DNA of 64,000 nt, from the NCBI GenBank assembly GCA_964017195.1, contig OZ024897.1, positions 31,954,036 through 32,018,035 of the forward strand. The letters are read 5' to 3'. This document shows positions 36,068-48,618 of the stretch, in pieces. Within the stretch, counting starts at the first letter, position 1, and the number at the start of each line of letters is the position of its first letter. The notes beneath the pieces were generated by a model. The model searched no databases, had not been told where the DNA came from, and was given only the letters and a program-made list of their open reading frames with translations. The stretch is from Siderastrea radians (taxonomy: Eukaryota; Cnidaria; Anthozoa; Scleractinia; Rhizangiidae). The translations under genes and the position numbers were made by a program.

Positions 36068-39000
36068 ATGTACCTCTGGTACCTGCTACTGACTGCCATT
36101 TTATGTTCCGTGTTTTCTTGCGAGGCTCAAAAGAAAGGTTTGTAAAGCATAGTTGTCTAAGATAAGTTTAAAATAAAGGGCCGTAGTCCTTATCCTTATA
36201 TGTTGCTCGAGCGCAAACAAAACTCGAGCGGGAATGTAGCTGGTTTGAAAACCGTTCGTTGTCGACATCGATTGCGCGCGTTTTTTCCCTCTTTCTTTAC
36301 AAACCACGAAAGAAAGACGAGACTCCTCTTAGACGTAAAATAGACGTAAAGCTGCTTCATTTAAACGTGATTACTTCAGAGAGTAAAGAGCTTGTATGCG
36401 GAGTACATCAAATAAGAGAATGCGCCATAGTCAAATAAATTGTCCGACTATTTGGGTTTTCAAACATTATGTTCATTTCCATCAATTTGGAAAAAAGACA
36501 ATAATAATTATTTTGTTCAAAACACACTAAGGAAACTTTCAAGGGACTTTTTCTTTTCGTTAGAGGCTGGGCAGAATGTTCTTCAACAGACATGAATGTT
36601 TATTCATGCGACATGTGCGGACAAACACTTGTAAAATATGAAGAAACTTTAGGTTAGAATGGAGTACGAGTACGAGGTTGATAAGGGTAACACAGACTCT
36701 GGAAACTAGTGCACGATGGAGTACGCCTAGTCAAACCTAGTCAGCATGGCTTATCTTATCACTTGTTACACCATTCTCGTTCGCAGGGAGAAGGAAGAAC
36801 TCTAGAAATGTTTTCGTAATTGCATTCTCCTCTACGTAACTCTCCTCTAAGTCCCTGTTATGGCCTGATCTAATCCTTGCTCAGAGTCGATCGTGCGCAG
36901 GTCATAACATACAGGATGAAATCGCTTTTGATAGTGACCTTATAGAAGCCGAATATATTTTTAGTCTAAGTGGTCGGAGGTTGTTGGCTGGGACAAGAGA
37001 AGATGTTCGAAGGCTCTCTCTAACCAGTCCAGCGCGAAACACAGTGCTTGCAGGTTCGTGTGGAAGATGCCATTTCTCTAGGAGCCCTTATGATCACACC
37101 ACGCACGTTCTTTTCTTACAGCCACCTAGGACGAAAATGTTTTGTCTCTCCAATAATGTTTTTTTAAAGGTTTTTTTTTTTAATTTGTTTACAGGATCGG
37201 CTGCTAAGTTTCCCAAACAATCTTTGCTGAAGTTCTTCACACTAAACAATGACTTTGTAGCGAGCGGAGAAAGCAAAGAATCTGAACATAATTCAGGAAA
37301 CGTGAAATCAAACATCTCAGAAAAAATAGTGCCCAGTTTAAATTCTACACCCCTTACATGTGAACAGCATTCCACAGGAACCCCAGGCAAGAAACTCTGC
37401 ACCAAGAAACACAAGAGTAATGCAGTGAAAAAATCGTTTAGGCCTCACGACTACGATGACGATGAAGATTACGATGACGATGAAGATTACGATGATCCCC
37501 GAAGTGATGACGACGAATCTCCGGATGACGAGGAGCTTCCAGAGGAGGACATGGCAGGTTTGGATCGAGCTTTTGAGGATTCACCGCCCAGACCTCGCGA
37601 TCCCGAGTCGTTAGACGAGTCTGAGGATGACCGTGAGACAAGGCGAAGACCTGAATTCGAGGATGATCCACGTGACATGCCTGGGTATGAGGACGACTTA
37701 GACGGGGAGAGAGAAGGTCCAGACTGGGAACCACCGAGACGCCATCATGGTACTTGAAGTTATTATAATCAGAAACTGGTCATTATGAGTTTATCTTATA
37801 TTTTAACATTAATATGATAGAGAGGTTTTTTAATTATTATATCTGGGCAACCAATTAAAATGAAACAAGAAAAAAGAGACGTAACAAGACTAACAATAAT
37901 TGGTACTTGCCGGAAAATGCACGTTAGCCCATAGGAAGCCCAAGCATAATATTTGAATATCATTAAAAATGGCGTTTCAAAATATAAGACTTTGTATGGG
38001 ATTTCGAAGCGAACATTTTGAGCAATACATAACAACGAACTAACTGAATAAAGTTCATGAAACATTACATGATGTTGTTTGCTATCCTTACAAAGCATTT
38101 CGAGCAATTTTAGGTCCATTTACTTAACTGTGTTAGTACGTGTATAATACATTGACAGTGTATTATAATACAGTGTATTATAATACAGTGTATTATACAT
38201 GTACTAATACACAGTAAAGTAAATGGACCTAAAATTGCTCAAAATACGTTGTAAGAATAGCAAACAACACCATGTAATGTTTCATGAACTTTATTCAATT
38301 AGTTTGCTGTTATGTATTGCTCAAAAATGTTCGCTTCGAAATCCCATACAAAGTCTTATATTTTGAAACGCCATTTTTAATGATATTCAAATATTATGCT
38401 TGGGTGTCCCGTGGTTAGCCCCGGAGTGATTTTGGTTTCGCCAAATCAATTTGTTCGCTTTGACTGGTCAGAGTGCACTGTGTAGTGACTACATTTTACA
38501 AATATTCCACGAGCACGCGTTGCATGTGAGGTGATAAATAGCCAACGAGGCGCGTGGTGCCGAGTTGTTTATGATCACCTCATATCCAACAACCGTGAGT
38601 TGAATAACTGTTTTTTATTAGAGCGCTTTTCAAATGAGTGTCGTAAAACCAAAACCAAAGTAATTTCTCTGACCAATCACAACGAACACAAATTACCCAA
38701 TGAACCAATCAGAACTCGAAGCAAATACATGTATCCGGCGCCAAGCGCGGGAAAACGCGTGGGAGCAAGTCGCGATTGGTTTGACTTTTACTCTGATTGG
38801 TCGAGAAAGTCGTGCGAGATTTTTTAACCAATCACAGAGCGAAGCAAGGCAAAACCAAAGCAAAATACGAATTACTTTCGACACTCAATTGAAAACCTCC
38901 CTAAATTCTCAGCTTTGGTAATGATTGCTGATACATTTTGCCATATTTTTTAACACAATATTTGCTTCACGGCGAAACTTTTAAACGCCGCAGCGCTTGA

Positions 39001-40063
39001 CATTGCATCCAATTTCCTAATAAGGCAAAAAGCAGGGTCCAGCCTCGTTCCCAGTCGTCCTCGGCGCGTAATCAAATTTGACGTCACCCGACGAGCTCGG
39101 CGGGAAAATTCGCCTAGGACGCCTTGCTCTATCGCGCTCGGTTTCAAGCCTCCCTCCTTCACTCGATAGCGCATAAAGGCCTGGGGACGAGGCTGGCTAA
39201 TAATTTGTGTCCGGTGAACCAACCAGAAAGGTAGAAATTCAATAACAAAGATAGGAATTCAATGATAAACCATAGGGTCTCAGTAAACGAAAACTGGCGC
39301 CGAGCATGTAATTATTTATCAGGGTCAAACGAAAACAGTGTTACTTTAGAGTCACGTACACTTAAGTACATTGTTTTGCTGTTGCCTTACAGGTAGGCCA
39401 AGATGGAGATCACATCACCATCCAGAGGATGATGATGACGATGAATATGAGCCCAACTATTACCCTCGATTCCATCATCATCCAAGACATGCGCATTACC
39501 ACCACCATCAGTATGGACACCCTGCAGTCCAAGCTAACTACAGAACATTTAACCAAGCTGCACCTTCGTGGATGCCTTACCCTCAGGGGTTTCAAAGCGT
39601 CAGTTCCGCTCCTAGCCCTATCCCGTACGGTTACTATCCCGCGGGTTGGACAAGAAGTCCTGCGGGTCAAACAAGCTGGCAGTCCCCTTATCTCTTCACA
39701 GCTGCGACTCATTCGTTTAACGCTATAGGACCCAGGGTCATCAACCCTTACCTACAGAATACATTCACCTATCCACAGCGAGAGACCAATTCCTTTTTCA
39801 TTCCCCAGTCCTCACGCCACGTTTCATCGCCTCCTTATTTAGAAGCTACCGCTAGGAATGTCGTTAGTTTCTCAAACACTCTTCCCGGGATTGTTTCGAC
39901 TTTACCGCGGCTGTCTCACGATATCTTTCAGTACACACGGTTTAACCCTCGGGTAGTGTCCCGTATGAGACATTTTGGTGGTCAGTTACCTAGACACTTT
40001 CTAAGACATAGTGTGTTCCCTGACGCCGTTCTTAACAGAATTAGGGAATCAAATCTTCATTAA
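36068..40063 (+). CDS. secreted acidic, His/Tyr-rich protein, three exons, unrecognised family
   Basis: Exons 36068-36137, 37195-37749 and 39393-40063, all introns phase 1; about 431 residues. Exon 1 encodes MYLWYLLLTAILCSVFSC followed by EAQKK: a clear signal peptide. Its donor (AAAG|GTTTGT) is weak but reading past it meets a stop at once. Exon 2 has a Ser/Lys/Asn segment, then a strongly acidic block (DYDDDEDYDDDEDYDDP and SDDDESPDDEELPEEDM), then Arg/Asp/Glu/Pro mixed charge. Exon 3 opens with HHHPEDDDDDEYEPNYYP, then a His-rich stretch (PRFHHHPRHAHYHHHQYGHP) and a Tyr/Pro/Ser/Gln-rich C-terminus. The Asp blocks suit divalent-cation binding and the His cluster metal binding. A skeletal organic matrix, adhesive or mucus role is possible but inferred. 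The signal exon, acidic-then-His layout recalls the 4.8-8.7 kb gene. No known domain. Confidence 0.7.
37939..38403. mobile_element. foldback element with about 210-bp arms in the second intron of the acidic gene
   Basis: CCCAAGCATAATATTTGAAT at 37939 recurs inverted at 38403, and the arms match inward almost to the centre (GTCCATTTACTT... and its inverse). The loop, about 38140-38215, carries repeated ACAGTGTATTATAAT units. Non-coding. Confidence 0.8.
38620..38902. mobile_element. interspersed inverted-repeat element, copy 2 (first copy at 15663-15946)
   Basis: Starts GAGCGCTTTTCAAATGAGTG and ends near GACACTCAATTGAAAACC; same internal CCAATCA words and GCGGGAAAACGCGTGGGAGC core as the 15.7 kb copy in reverse orientation. 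Lies in the second intron of the acidic gene. Confidence 0.7.
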
Positions 40064-41038
40064 GTGACGAGGTAAACTAGGGGAATGCAACTTCAGTCGT
40101 GTAATTTGATCATAACTCAGTTTAGAGTCTTTGGATGAAATCCTACGGATGACCATTTAAACGAAAACCCTTGAACAGTACTTTTCAGTGACGGTTTTGT
40201 CTTACAATATTCAGCGAAACTAAATCTGGGATTTTTGTCGAGTGAGATCGATAGAACGAGGAACCAAGGAATTGTGCTATCAGAGAGATCTTTGAAGTTA
40301 GTGGAGAAAAGAGCATTAGTACTGACACAGTAGACGTTTAATTAGGGATGGTACTATCATAAGGAAGTTCACTATCATTCTTAATAAAATTTCAGAAATC
40401 TCCGCAGTGACGAATGTATAATACACTATTAACCTTTGAGCAAAAAATGGGGGGAGGGGTGCTGGAACCCTGGACCTGTCCCCGAGTTACGCTTCCTATA
40501 TGCCAGGAGGCCGGTTCCATAGACGTTGGTCATGAACCGTTATCGCGGACGTTCATCGTACCTCTGACGTGACAATTCGTGATTTACGTTGGACCACAAA
40601 GCTTGCTTTTCCAACCACAAGTGATACTAAGCTGTTTTGAAAACGTGGCACCAACAAAGGCAAAGAGAAAGCTACAGTTTCACTAGATCGCTGTCCAGAC
40701 AGTAATATATTCTCTGCGTTGTTGACTTTTATGTGGGAAATAAAATTGTTTGGTTATAAAAACTCAACAATGTCAACAATAATCGGGAAAATAACACTAT
40801 TTGGAGAAATAAAGCGGCAAGTTACGGCCTGGCGTACGTTGGGACTTTCATTTCTGAATGGACGTTTGATTAAAAATCATGGTCTTTAAAGTTCAAATCG
40901 GTGCAGTTCATGCAACTGGCTACAGAAGTGTACAAGTTCAAGAGAGGATGAATCCTCTCTTGACAAGTTAAAACAATCTAGATTTTGTTGAACCAAAATT
41001 CTTTCTTGGACTAAAGACAAAATTTTATTCTGCAGACT

Positions 41039-41529
41039 TACCGTGTGGCACTAAATTTTTGCAGGAGTTTAATTTTGCGGATTGACGATTTTTTGTGTTT
41101 TGCGGGAACTAATTTTTGCGATTGGAAGACACTGGTTTTTCTTGCTGGGAATTAATTTTTTCGATTTTCTGAAAGTCGCGTTCAAATGGAACTGATAACA
41201 TTTTCTTTTTTTTTTTTATTTGAGTACATGCAATCGAAATACAGATAAAACAACATCGGAATGTAAGACAGATTAATCGATGTCACTATAGAACACTACA
41301 ATGGATCGACAATAACTAGGGTACCACTTGATGTATTATCCACCGAGTTATCTATGGCATTTTCTCCTTCAAACCAGTATTTTTGTATACAATTTCTACA
41401 GTGGAGTAAATTTTTGCAGAAAAAAAATTTGCGGTAATTTTATTTTGTGGAAACTTATTTTTACGGATCGCGAAAAAAACGCAAAAATCGCAAATGTTAG
41501 AACCCGCAAAAATTCAGTGCCACACGGTA
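41039..41529. mobile_element. MITE with 'taccgtgtggcac' inverted repeats
   Basis: TACCGTGTGGCACTAAATTT at the left end matches the inverse of AAATTCAGTGCCACACGGTA at the right. Internal TTTTTGCGG/GCGAAAAAAACG words repeat in the subterminal parts. About 490 bp, non-coding. Confidence 0.75.
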
Positions 41530-41577
41530 TGCTGTAATTGAGATCTTATTGGGAGACTCTCTTGCATTGGATTTTGG

Positions 41578-41965
41578 ATTTATCAACTGAGTTGATAAGG
41601 TTGATTGGCCACCGTAAAGAGACTGAAAGCTGACGTTTCGAGCGTTAGCCTAGCCTGTGAACAGGCTCCGCGGTGGGGAAAAAGGGCGAATGATAATCTT
41701 GGCGAGCGGAGCGAGCCGAGCGTAGACTGGGAAAGAGGACGGCGCCGCCCCGTCCTCTTTCCCAGTCTACGCTCGGCTCGCTCCGCTCGCCGTGCTCGCT
41801 TCGCTCGCCAAGATTATCATTCGCCCTTTTTCCCCACCGCGGAGCCTGTTCACAGGCTAGCGTTAGCCCTTCGAGCGTTAGCCCTTCGAAGGGCTTCCGC
41901 TCGAAACGTCAGCTTTCAATCTCTTTACGGTGGCCAATCAACCTTACCAACTGAGTTGATAAATT
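41578..41965. mobile_element. nested foldback element
   Basis: The outer repeat (TTATCAACTGAGTTGATAAG, then GGTGG... words) and the 'gacgtttcgagcgttagcc' words occur at both ends. Nested inside is a near-perfect palindrome, about 41650-41859, starting AGCCTGTGAACAGGCTCCGC and running through CTCGGCTCGCTCCGCTCGCC-type GC-rich arms with a GGCGCCGCC centre near 41740. Confidence 0.8.
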
Positions 41966-41986
41966 CAAAATTTTGTGTTTCACGTC

Positions 41987-42022
<36 letters not shown>

Positions 42023-42082
42023 TAAACCCCCTTGAAATTGTGAATATATGAAAGTCATATACTTGAACTGCGGAATGAAGAA

Positions 42083-42225
42083 ATAAATGTAAAGAAGATC
42101 CTCGCAGTTATTAACGCAACTTATGCAGTTGCGAAAAGAAAGGCAAGCCTGATTTTTTTTTCAGGCTTTCTTTTCGCAACTGCATAAGTTGCGTTAATAA
42201 CTGCGAGGATCTTCTTTACATTTAT
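42083..42225. repeat. 143-bp palindrome with T-run loop (SINE-tail derived)
   Basis: Arms of about 65 nt (starting ATAAATGTAAAGAAGATCCT) flank AGCCTGATTTTTTTTTCAGGCT. The preceding CTTGAACTGCGG words match the tails of the SINE copies at 58.1-58.5 kb, which share a lysine/phenylalanine-neutral CAACTGC..AAGTTG core. Non-coding. Confidence 0.7.
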
Positions 42226-42737
42226 ATAAACCCCCTTGTTTGTCTCTTGCATTGGGACAAACAAAAACATTCATTTGAATAAAAAAGGGTTCTGTAAAAA
42301 AGTGGATGTTACAGTATAGTATATCGGTGCCCTTTCTATTATTATACTGAATAGTTTCATTACCATTACACGAAAGACAACGGTCGTTTATGACTCGAAG
42401 GCCATACCATGTGAACTATTTATAGCACCAGAATCTATTTAGACCATTTAGACCTTTTAGGTCATTTTAGTCCTCTCCGTCTTGGCTCAAATAGTTGTAC
42501 GAAATCAATTAATCACATCTGATTAGTCAAAACAAACGCAACTAAGACCAACTAACGTAATGCGTGGCCGTAATTCCTTTCGGTTTTGTTCCTGAGTGGT
42601 TGAATAAAAAGTACGTTCGCTACATGATTGGTTAGAACAAACTGCACGGGCTTTGTGTGGACATGAATAGCAGAGCTCATTAAATGCATATAAGTCAATT
42701 ATTAGACAAAACGTTTGCTAATGAGATCGTCAGTGGG

Positions 42738-44629
42738 CTAAACGGACGCATTGTTCATCACCGGATGACAGGCGGACCTGAAACTAGTGGTCTGTGCTGT
42801 CGGCCGTGTCGGCCTTAGATTGGGCAACGCGGTAGCTGAAATCAACTGCGCATGCGCTGGACTGATCATTTTGACATCCGCTGGACAAGATATGCTGACT
42901 GGTTGCTGTGTCGGCCGCGTGGCTTGAACGGTAGAGCTTGAACCTGGTAACGAAACCATCAGATTTGCTTGTGGAAGAGGTCGCAACAAAGGCGTGGGGA
43001 CTGGGGGCATTGGAGAAAAACTTGTTGAACTCGCCGGAATTACAGGAGGCGTATATGAGGCGTTATTTGTGAGGCATCCTAAAATGCAATTGTTTGAAAA
43101 TAAAGTTAGAGTAGACAATTAAAGGTTTAGAAATCAGGACTAGCTTTGGCGCAGCGGTCATCACCATTGTGCCAGGTCGCAAGCCCGAAGTGGTAATACA
43201 AGAAAAACCCTCGGAACATGGCACGAACCAACAAAGAAAGGGACAGGGAGGATGCGAGATATTCTAAGCAATTTCGGGAACACTTTGAAAAGCCAAAAGA
43301 CGTTTGCGTCAATGGAACCTTAAAATAACTGTTTAGCTTTCGCTCAAAGTTCACAAGAAATACTAGTGCACTGAAAGATCACACCATTACTGAGAGTTTT
43401 TTGTCGTTTCTAGGCTGTGTAGCATGCGTTTCCTTTAGTTTTTCCGCCCGTTCCAGGAATTTTTCGCTTTTTGGCGGCACGAAAATTGGGGCTTGCGCTT
43501 CAAACCTGTGGAAAGCCCTACAGAAACGCTTGCTACGCAGGCGATGTCGTTACAGATGGACAGGACGCATGGAAAATGGATTGCAACTTTAAGCAAACTT
43601 TTTCCCATGAATAAGGGGATTAGTTTCTAAATAGAGGAAACTGTAGTGCTGCGTCGGTGGGGAAGCGAAACACAAAAAACTGTTTGGATTCATCACTGGG
43701 TCGATAAATCCACGGTGAATCCTAAGGTTGAAGGATCAACGCTCGAAACGTCAGCTTTTGGATTTCTTTCCGAGTATGAAGACATAACGACGATACTTAG
43801 TCATACAACATGCATGGTCATTCACAATTCTATTACTGAATACAGGACAGAGGGGGACGAATAACAGTCAATAACCTACTAAAGAAATTTCGAATTAAAT
43901 TGTAGTTGTTCAACCCTTCACACGTTTATAGTTAGTTGGGATTTATTCTCGTTATTTCAAAAGATTCGTCAGTGACAGCCAAGAGGATAAGCTACCGGTG
44001 AGTGTCAAATGGAATATAGTTTAACAGTCACCCCGACGAAAGAGAGCGTACCAGTCCACCAACTGACAAAGTGTTAGTCGTTAATGAGGAGTTAAATATT
44101 GAAAACGCCAAGAATAAAAACGAGGCTGTACATGGCCGCAATAAGGCTTTGTGGTTTGTTTTCATAGAATTTAACTCTGGCCTTACTTTCTGGTTTCTTT
44201 TCTTTGGCTTTCACAGCTTTGGTCTTGCCTGTTTTTTGATTGGCCAACCGAGCCGTTAGCAACCGATCTGGCGCAAATAAGGGACAAAATAGTGTTCCGG
44301 AATCGTCTTGGGGGCTGTCTATACAGTTGGTAACCGTAACCCTCGCGAGAATGAAATAGGTGATGATAAAAAAATAATAATAATAAAATAAATTTTAAAA
44401 AAGGATGCATTTAAATTAAGATGGTTAACAAACGACAAGCAGTCTTCGCTGAAGTCTTCGTTAAGAATGCCGGGTTAAAGTCACATAACTCCATAGACAG
44501 TTCTCCCCAATCTTCAGTTTTCCAAAGAAGTTCAGATAATGATTTTTTGTTTTCGTACTTACCAACTAAAAGAGATCTAGACGAAAGCAAAGGCAAGAAC
44601 GCAACAAATAGAGGCAACACTTGTCCCAT
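42738..44629 (-). CDS. small secreted Pro/Ser/Thr-rich protein, two exons
   Basis: Exon 1, 44629-44563, encodes MGQVLPLFVAFLPLLSSRSL plus LV: a likely signal peptide ending in a phase-1 GTAAGT donor. Exon 2, 43078-42738, enters after GCATTTTAG in phase 1 and runs to a TAG; the total is 135 residues. The mature part opens GCLTNNASYTPP and is rich in Pro, Ser, Thr and Ala. It has three Cys (GC, SCPADV, SACHPV), a repeated RPT(Q/A) motif (ATRPTQQP, TRPTAQ) and NxS/T sites. No family recognised. The upstream in-frame codons before the chosen ATG make an alternative start possible. An unseen middle exon cannot be excluded. It has the same signal-exon/phase-1 layout as the neighbouring secreted genes. 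Confidence 0.55.
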
Positions 44630-46278
44630 TCCGGCCACGTGCTTTAACAAACACCAGTTCGTGCGACCTTGATTAGTTGCAGGTACTGAAACAAAACAAA
44701 TACTGCCAAATCACTTGAAATCATATCTTTTTTGCTTCGGTTCTTTTGATGAAGTAAATGAAATAGTTTCTTAAATTTCGTTAGCCAGAATTATTTGATA
44801 TAACCATCATTGAAACAAAGTTATTTACGATAAAGCATGCATTGAGTTCTGTACTCACCCGTTATCTGAGTCAAGATAGTCAAAGGCGCATCGCATTTCC
44901 CATGTGTTTTCGCTTGGTGAAAAATTCACTTTTCCATCCACCGTGTTTATAAGTGAAATAAACATCTGCTTAATCAGAAAACGTATTGTCTAAGCTCGCT
45001 ATGCTTACGGGGAAGGCCTTCCCACCTGCTTTCGCGCGCATCTGTAAGTGACTGTGGTCAGGGTTTTGATTATCTTGTCCACGATAAAAAGTAGCAATCT
45101 AATTGTTTCCTGGGTTGTCTGAATTTCACTAAACCGGAGAATCGCGGTTGGAAGGCCTGAGAACTGCCTATTTCACCTGATGTACTTCAGGTTTACTTCT
45201 GATTTGACTAAGTTGTGTTTTCGAAAAAAAAAGTTCAAAAGTAGAGAACACTGTTTTGGGTTGAGTAGGGGCACTGTGTCTGGCTTACTATTTTAGCGGA
45301 CCTTATGTAAAAGTGTACTGGAAAAACTGAATTACGACTTTACCTTTATTATGTCACTTTAGTGTCAGCTTTGTAGCACGCACTTTTTATCGATATGATA
45401 CGTCAGCAAATTTATTAAAACAACATGATCTGAAGTCATAAGGCTTCCGGAGATCTTCGGTTGCGCACATCAAACAAACAATAAAACTAAATGTCAAAAG
45501 CAACTAAAAATACTAACAGTCATGCTCACCTCTGCAACTTAAGAAACTGTTTCGCTGGCAGTTTTCGTTTAATTTTGCTTGGAGAATTCGATTAAAACTG
45601 TCATAACAATGACATCAACTAAGGTATTCTTTATCCGTTCTTGCTTAATGCGGCGTCCACGTGTTCAATAATGCGTTACGATTGAACCTTCGTTAAGTCA
45701 CATTTTTTAAGAACCACGTTCTGACTCCGTGCAGTTGGATATTAGGGCTACACTAATCTTTGGGAAGAATGACTAGAGTATCTGAGGCGACTCAGTTTCA
45801 GCGAGTTTTAGTTCCGTTTCCCTCTCCTTGGATCTCTACTGAAAAGGACGGGAAACGTAGAAAATAACTCATTACCACCGGCGAAAATCATACAGGAAAC
45901 AGGGGAATTCACAGTAGATGCAAGGTGATCAATTTTTAATCCAAATTCACTTGTCCTTTTCACCTCAGGCTCTAAGTAAAGACTGGTTTTATTCCATACA
46001 ACCGTTCTTCCCCGCGGGTAACACAGAGGCAACGTTAATACATCAGTCCCTTCCAACAGTGCCCATACCCCCGGGCCAACCCCCTGGCACTAGCTCTCTC
46101 TCTCTTTTTTTTTTTTTTTTTTTGAAATGGCAAATTCCCGGTGGTAGGGATAAATAGGTCCGTCAAATGTCCCCGGGGTGGGACCAAAAACGAAGGCCAA
46201 AGCCCCACCCCCGGCAGCATCTAGAAAGCAACACTGCTCCAGATTTTATAAATCATAACAAGGAAATTCACTCATTAT

Positions 46279-46497
46279 AAGGCTGGTTTCCATATCATCG
46301 CCACGATCGCTGCTAACGCTGGAAAAAATGTTCAGCAATCGTGGTGATCATATGGATTCCACACCTCAGCGATCGTAGCGATCACAGCATTTCACAACGA
46401 TAGCTGAAGAGTGGTCTCTATATGATCGCAACGATTGCTGAACACGTTTTTTTCAGAAATCACAGAGATCGTAGCGATCGTATGGAAAAAAGCCTTT
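46279..46497. mobile_element. foldback element with repeated 'gcgatcgtagcgatc' words
   Basis: AAGGCTGGTTTCCATATCAT at the left end is the inverse of the TATGGAAAAAAGCCTT end. The inside has many ATCGC/GCGAT words around TATGGA/TCCATA in both orientations. Non-coding. Confidence 0.6.
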
Positions 46498-46824
46498 AGT
46501 TTCGGGGCTTTGCGGTTGTTTATAGTGCGTCTATCCTCCCGTTGTTCATTTGCTTTAATGCCACTTTAATACACACCAAATCGTGTACATGACAGTTCCT
46601 TTCGGTTTACTATTTGATTCAATTATTCGTTCATTTATTTGATTTTGACATGCACAATTCATGTGTTCATTTTACAAATAAGCTAAGAAATGCTTTAAAT
46701 ATAACAAATTATCGAAAAACTGAAAATGCATGATCTGTATTCAACAAACGGCCAAAATCGTAAAGGAATCCAAAGATTGTTATGAAAGTGATCATCTTGG
46801 GTAGCTGTAAAATCCTATATTACA

Positions 46825-47131
46825 TGCGAGACCAAAACCTGACAAGGATGTCAAATGCCCTGGGGGTGTCCTGGGGGTAGGCAAAGGCCCAACCCCCGGG
46901 CAGTGATAAAATTTCAAATGCCACACCCCTGGGATTGAAACGTGAGGCTAATGCATCAGTCAATTCCAGCATTGCCTATCCCCACCGGGCATTTGTTGGA
47001 CATTATTTTGCTTAAGTTCTAATCCCAGGGATGGGGCACTTGAAATTTAATTTTATCACTACTGCCTGGGGGCTGGGCACTTGCCTACCCCCAGAGTATT
47101 TATTTGAGATCTTTGTGGTTTTGGTCTGGCA
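46825..47131. mobile_element. MITE, inverted repeats with GGGGGTAGGCAA/TTGCCTACCCCC
   Basis: TGCGAGACCAAAACC at 46825 pairs with the inverse of GGTTTTGGTCTGGCA at 47131. Inward, CTGGGGGTAGGCAAAGGCCC and GCAGTGATAAAATTTCAAAT recur inverted at 47030-47095. Non-coding. Confidence 0.7.
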
Positions 47132-48618
47132 CAATGCAGAGATCACAAACATGGCCGTAACTGAGGATTTTGTTGGCAAAGATGAATATTTTGTAGCGGA
47201 ATGTCTGAATCAGCAAGGGTTGCAAAAGTTCTATCAGAGATGATCAGTTTCATAAAAATCTTCAATTGTTTCACTTGTTAAATAAGGATCATGCTTCTTC
47301 GGTTCTCAACAACATGAATTTAAGCATTCCTTTTCCCAGTGATTTTTTGTTATTAACAAGCTTATCAAGTGCACACTTGAACACAAAAAATAACAACACA
47401 AATTAACAAGTAATTGAAGTACAAAATAAGAACCCAAAAGCAACTGTCATGTAGAGTTTTTACATATTATTAATAAGTAGCATTAAAGTAAGTAAACAAC
47501 AGGGGGGATAGATGTAAAGAAACGGACACCCAAAATAATGATGAGTGATGCTTTCTCGTTATGCTAAAATCTTAAAACATGTCTTAAATCTTGAACTGTG
47601 CTGTTTTCTTCTGGATCCTCCTAGAGGCTGGGCACCAGGGATAAGCCCGGGAGGGGGGGGGGGGAGACAAGAAGGAAGAGCACTATTATATTGTGAAGCT
47701 TGATCATAAGTTTGCCATTGTGTTTGAAAATGTTGATCATTTGTAATTGTTCTCAGTGCCAAAAGTAAGCCATTTTTGTCTCTAGTAACTATCACTACGC
47801 TGCTTACTGCCAGTATGTCTGGTGGATCTATGGAAAGCTAGGGAGGAAGAGAAGAAAGGTGATTCCACCCTGTGTTGTGGTGGCCATTCAAAAAGTTTCC
47901 AAACGTTCGCTCGCGCTTGATATTTTCATTTCGTTCAGCGCGGATTTTAGAGCAAAAGAGAGGCTGCTTGCAGTCTGAGAGGCTGACGGCAACTACACCA
48001 GTTTTAATAAATCTTTTGAATAAAATTCTGAAGTTTAGCTTAGGTGCAGGCCAAATTGATAATTGGATTGTTTGCAAGGATTTCAATCACTGTTAAATAG
48101 TGTTTCCCTTGCCCTCCGTGTTTAAACATAAACCTTTCTTATGTAATGTATCATTACCCGAGTAACTGCTAGACATCACATCATCATCACAAGTAAGAAA
48201 TTTATTTGGCTTCAGTACTTCTTGTTTCTTCATCAGTCGTGCTGCAATGAAGTGCTTTGGTTCTGACAAATATCAAGGCAACAAGGGAGGAAAAGAAACT
48301 TGCTACATGAAATTCTGTCTCCTCTAGCATGTTTTGTTTGTAATCAGTGAAAATGCAAAATTTAAAATTTTGAAATTAGGTATACTAAATCCACAGAAAA
48401 GGATCACTTTTATTTCTGTCTTTGCCCAAAATCATTAGTAAAGGTTGTGTACCACTCCATAATCTGGTTGCAATAAATACTGGTAACTTGATATTAAAAT
48501 ATCTGAATATGTAGTAACAATAATGTGACCTTTTTTATGTTTCCAACAACCTGGATTAGTTTGCAAGATTCATGTTTACAAATTCTGTATAGCATGTCAC
48601 ATTTTAAAACACACCTCA

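Larger units (their letters stand above)
40070..42737. other. intergenic, repeat-dominated
   Basis: AATAAA near 40383 and again at about 40739 could end the acidic gene's transcript. After that the segment is made of an inverted-repeat element (41039-41529), a nested foldback (41578-41965) and a SINE-tail palindrome (42083-42225). Frames across 41605-42051 run through the foldback and are not genes. Confidence 0.6.

Noticed and set aside
41605..42051. A 148-codon frame at the nested foldback
   Set aside because: Runs through both arms of a palindrome; the translation is an accident of the repeat.
43646..43864. Possible small gene near 43.7 kb
   Set aside because: Contains 'cgctcgaaacgtcagcttt', the same word found at the foldback near 41.9 kb; repeat-derived.
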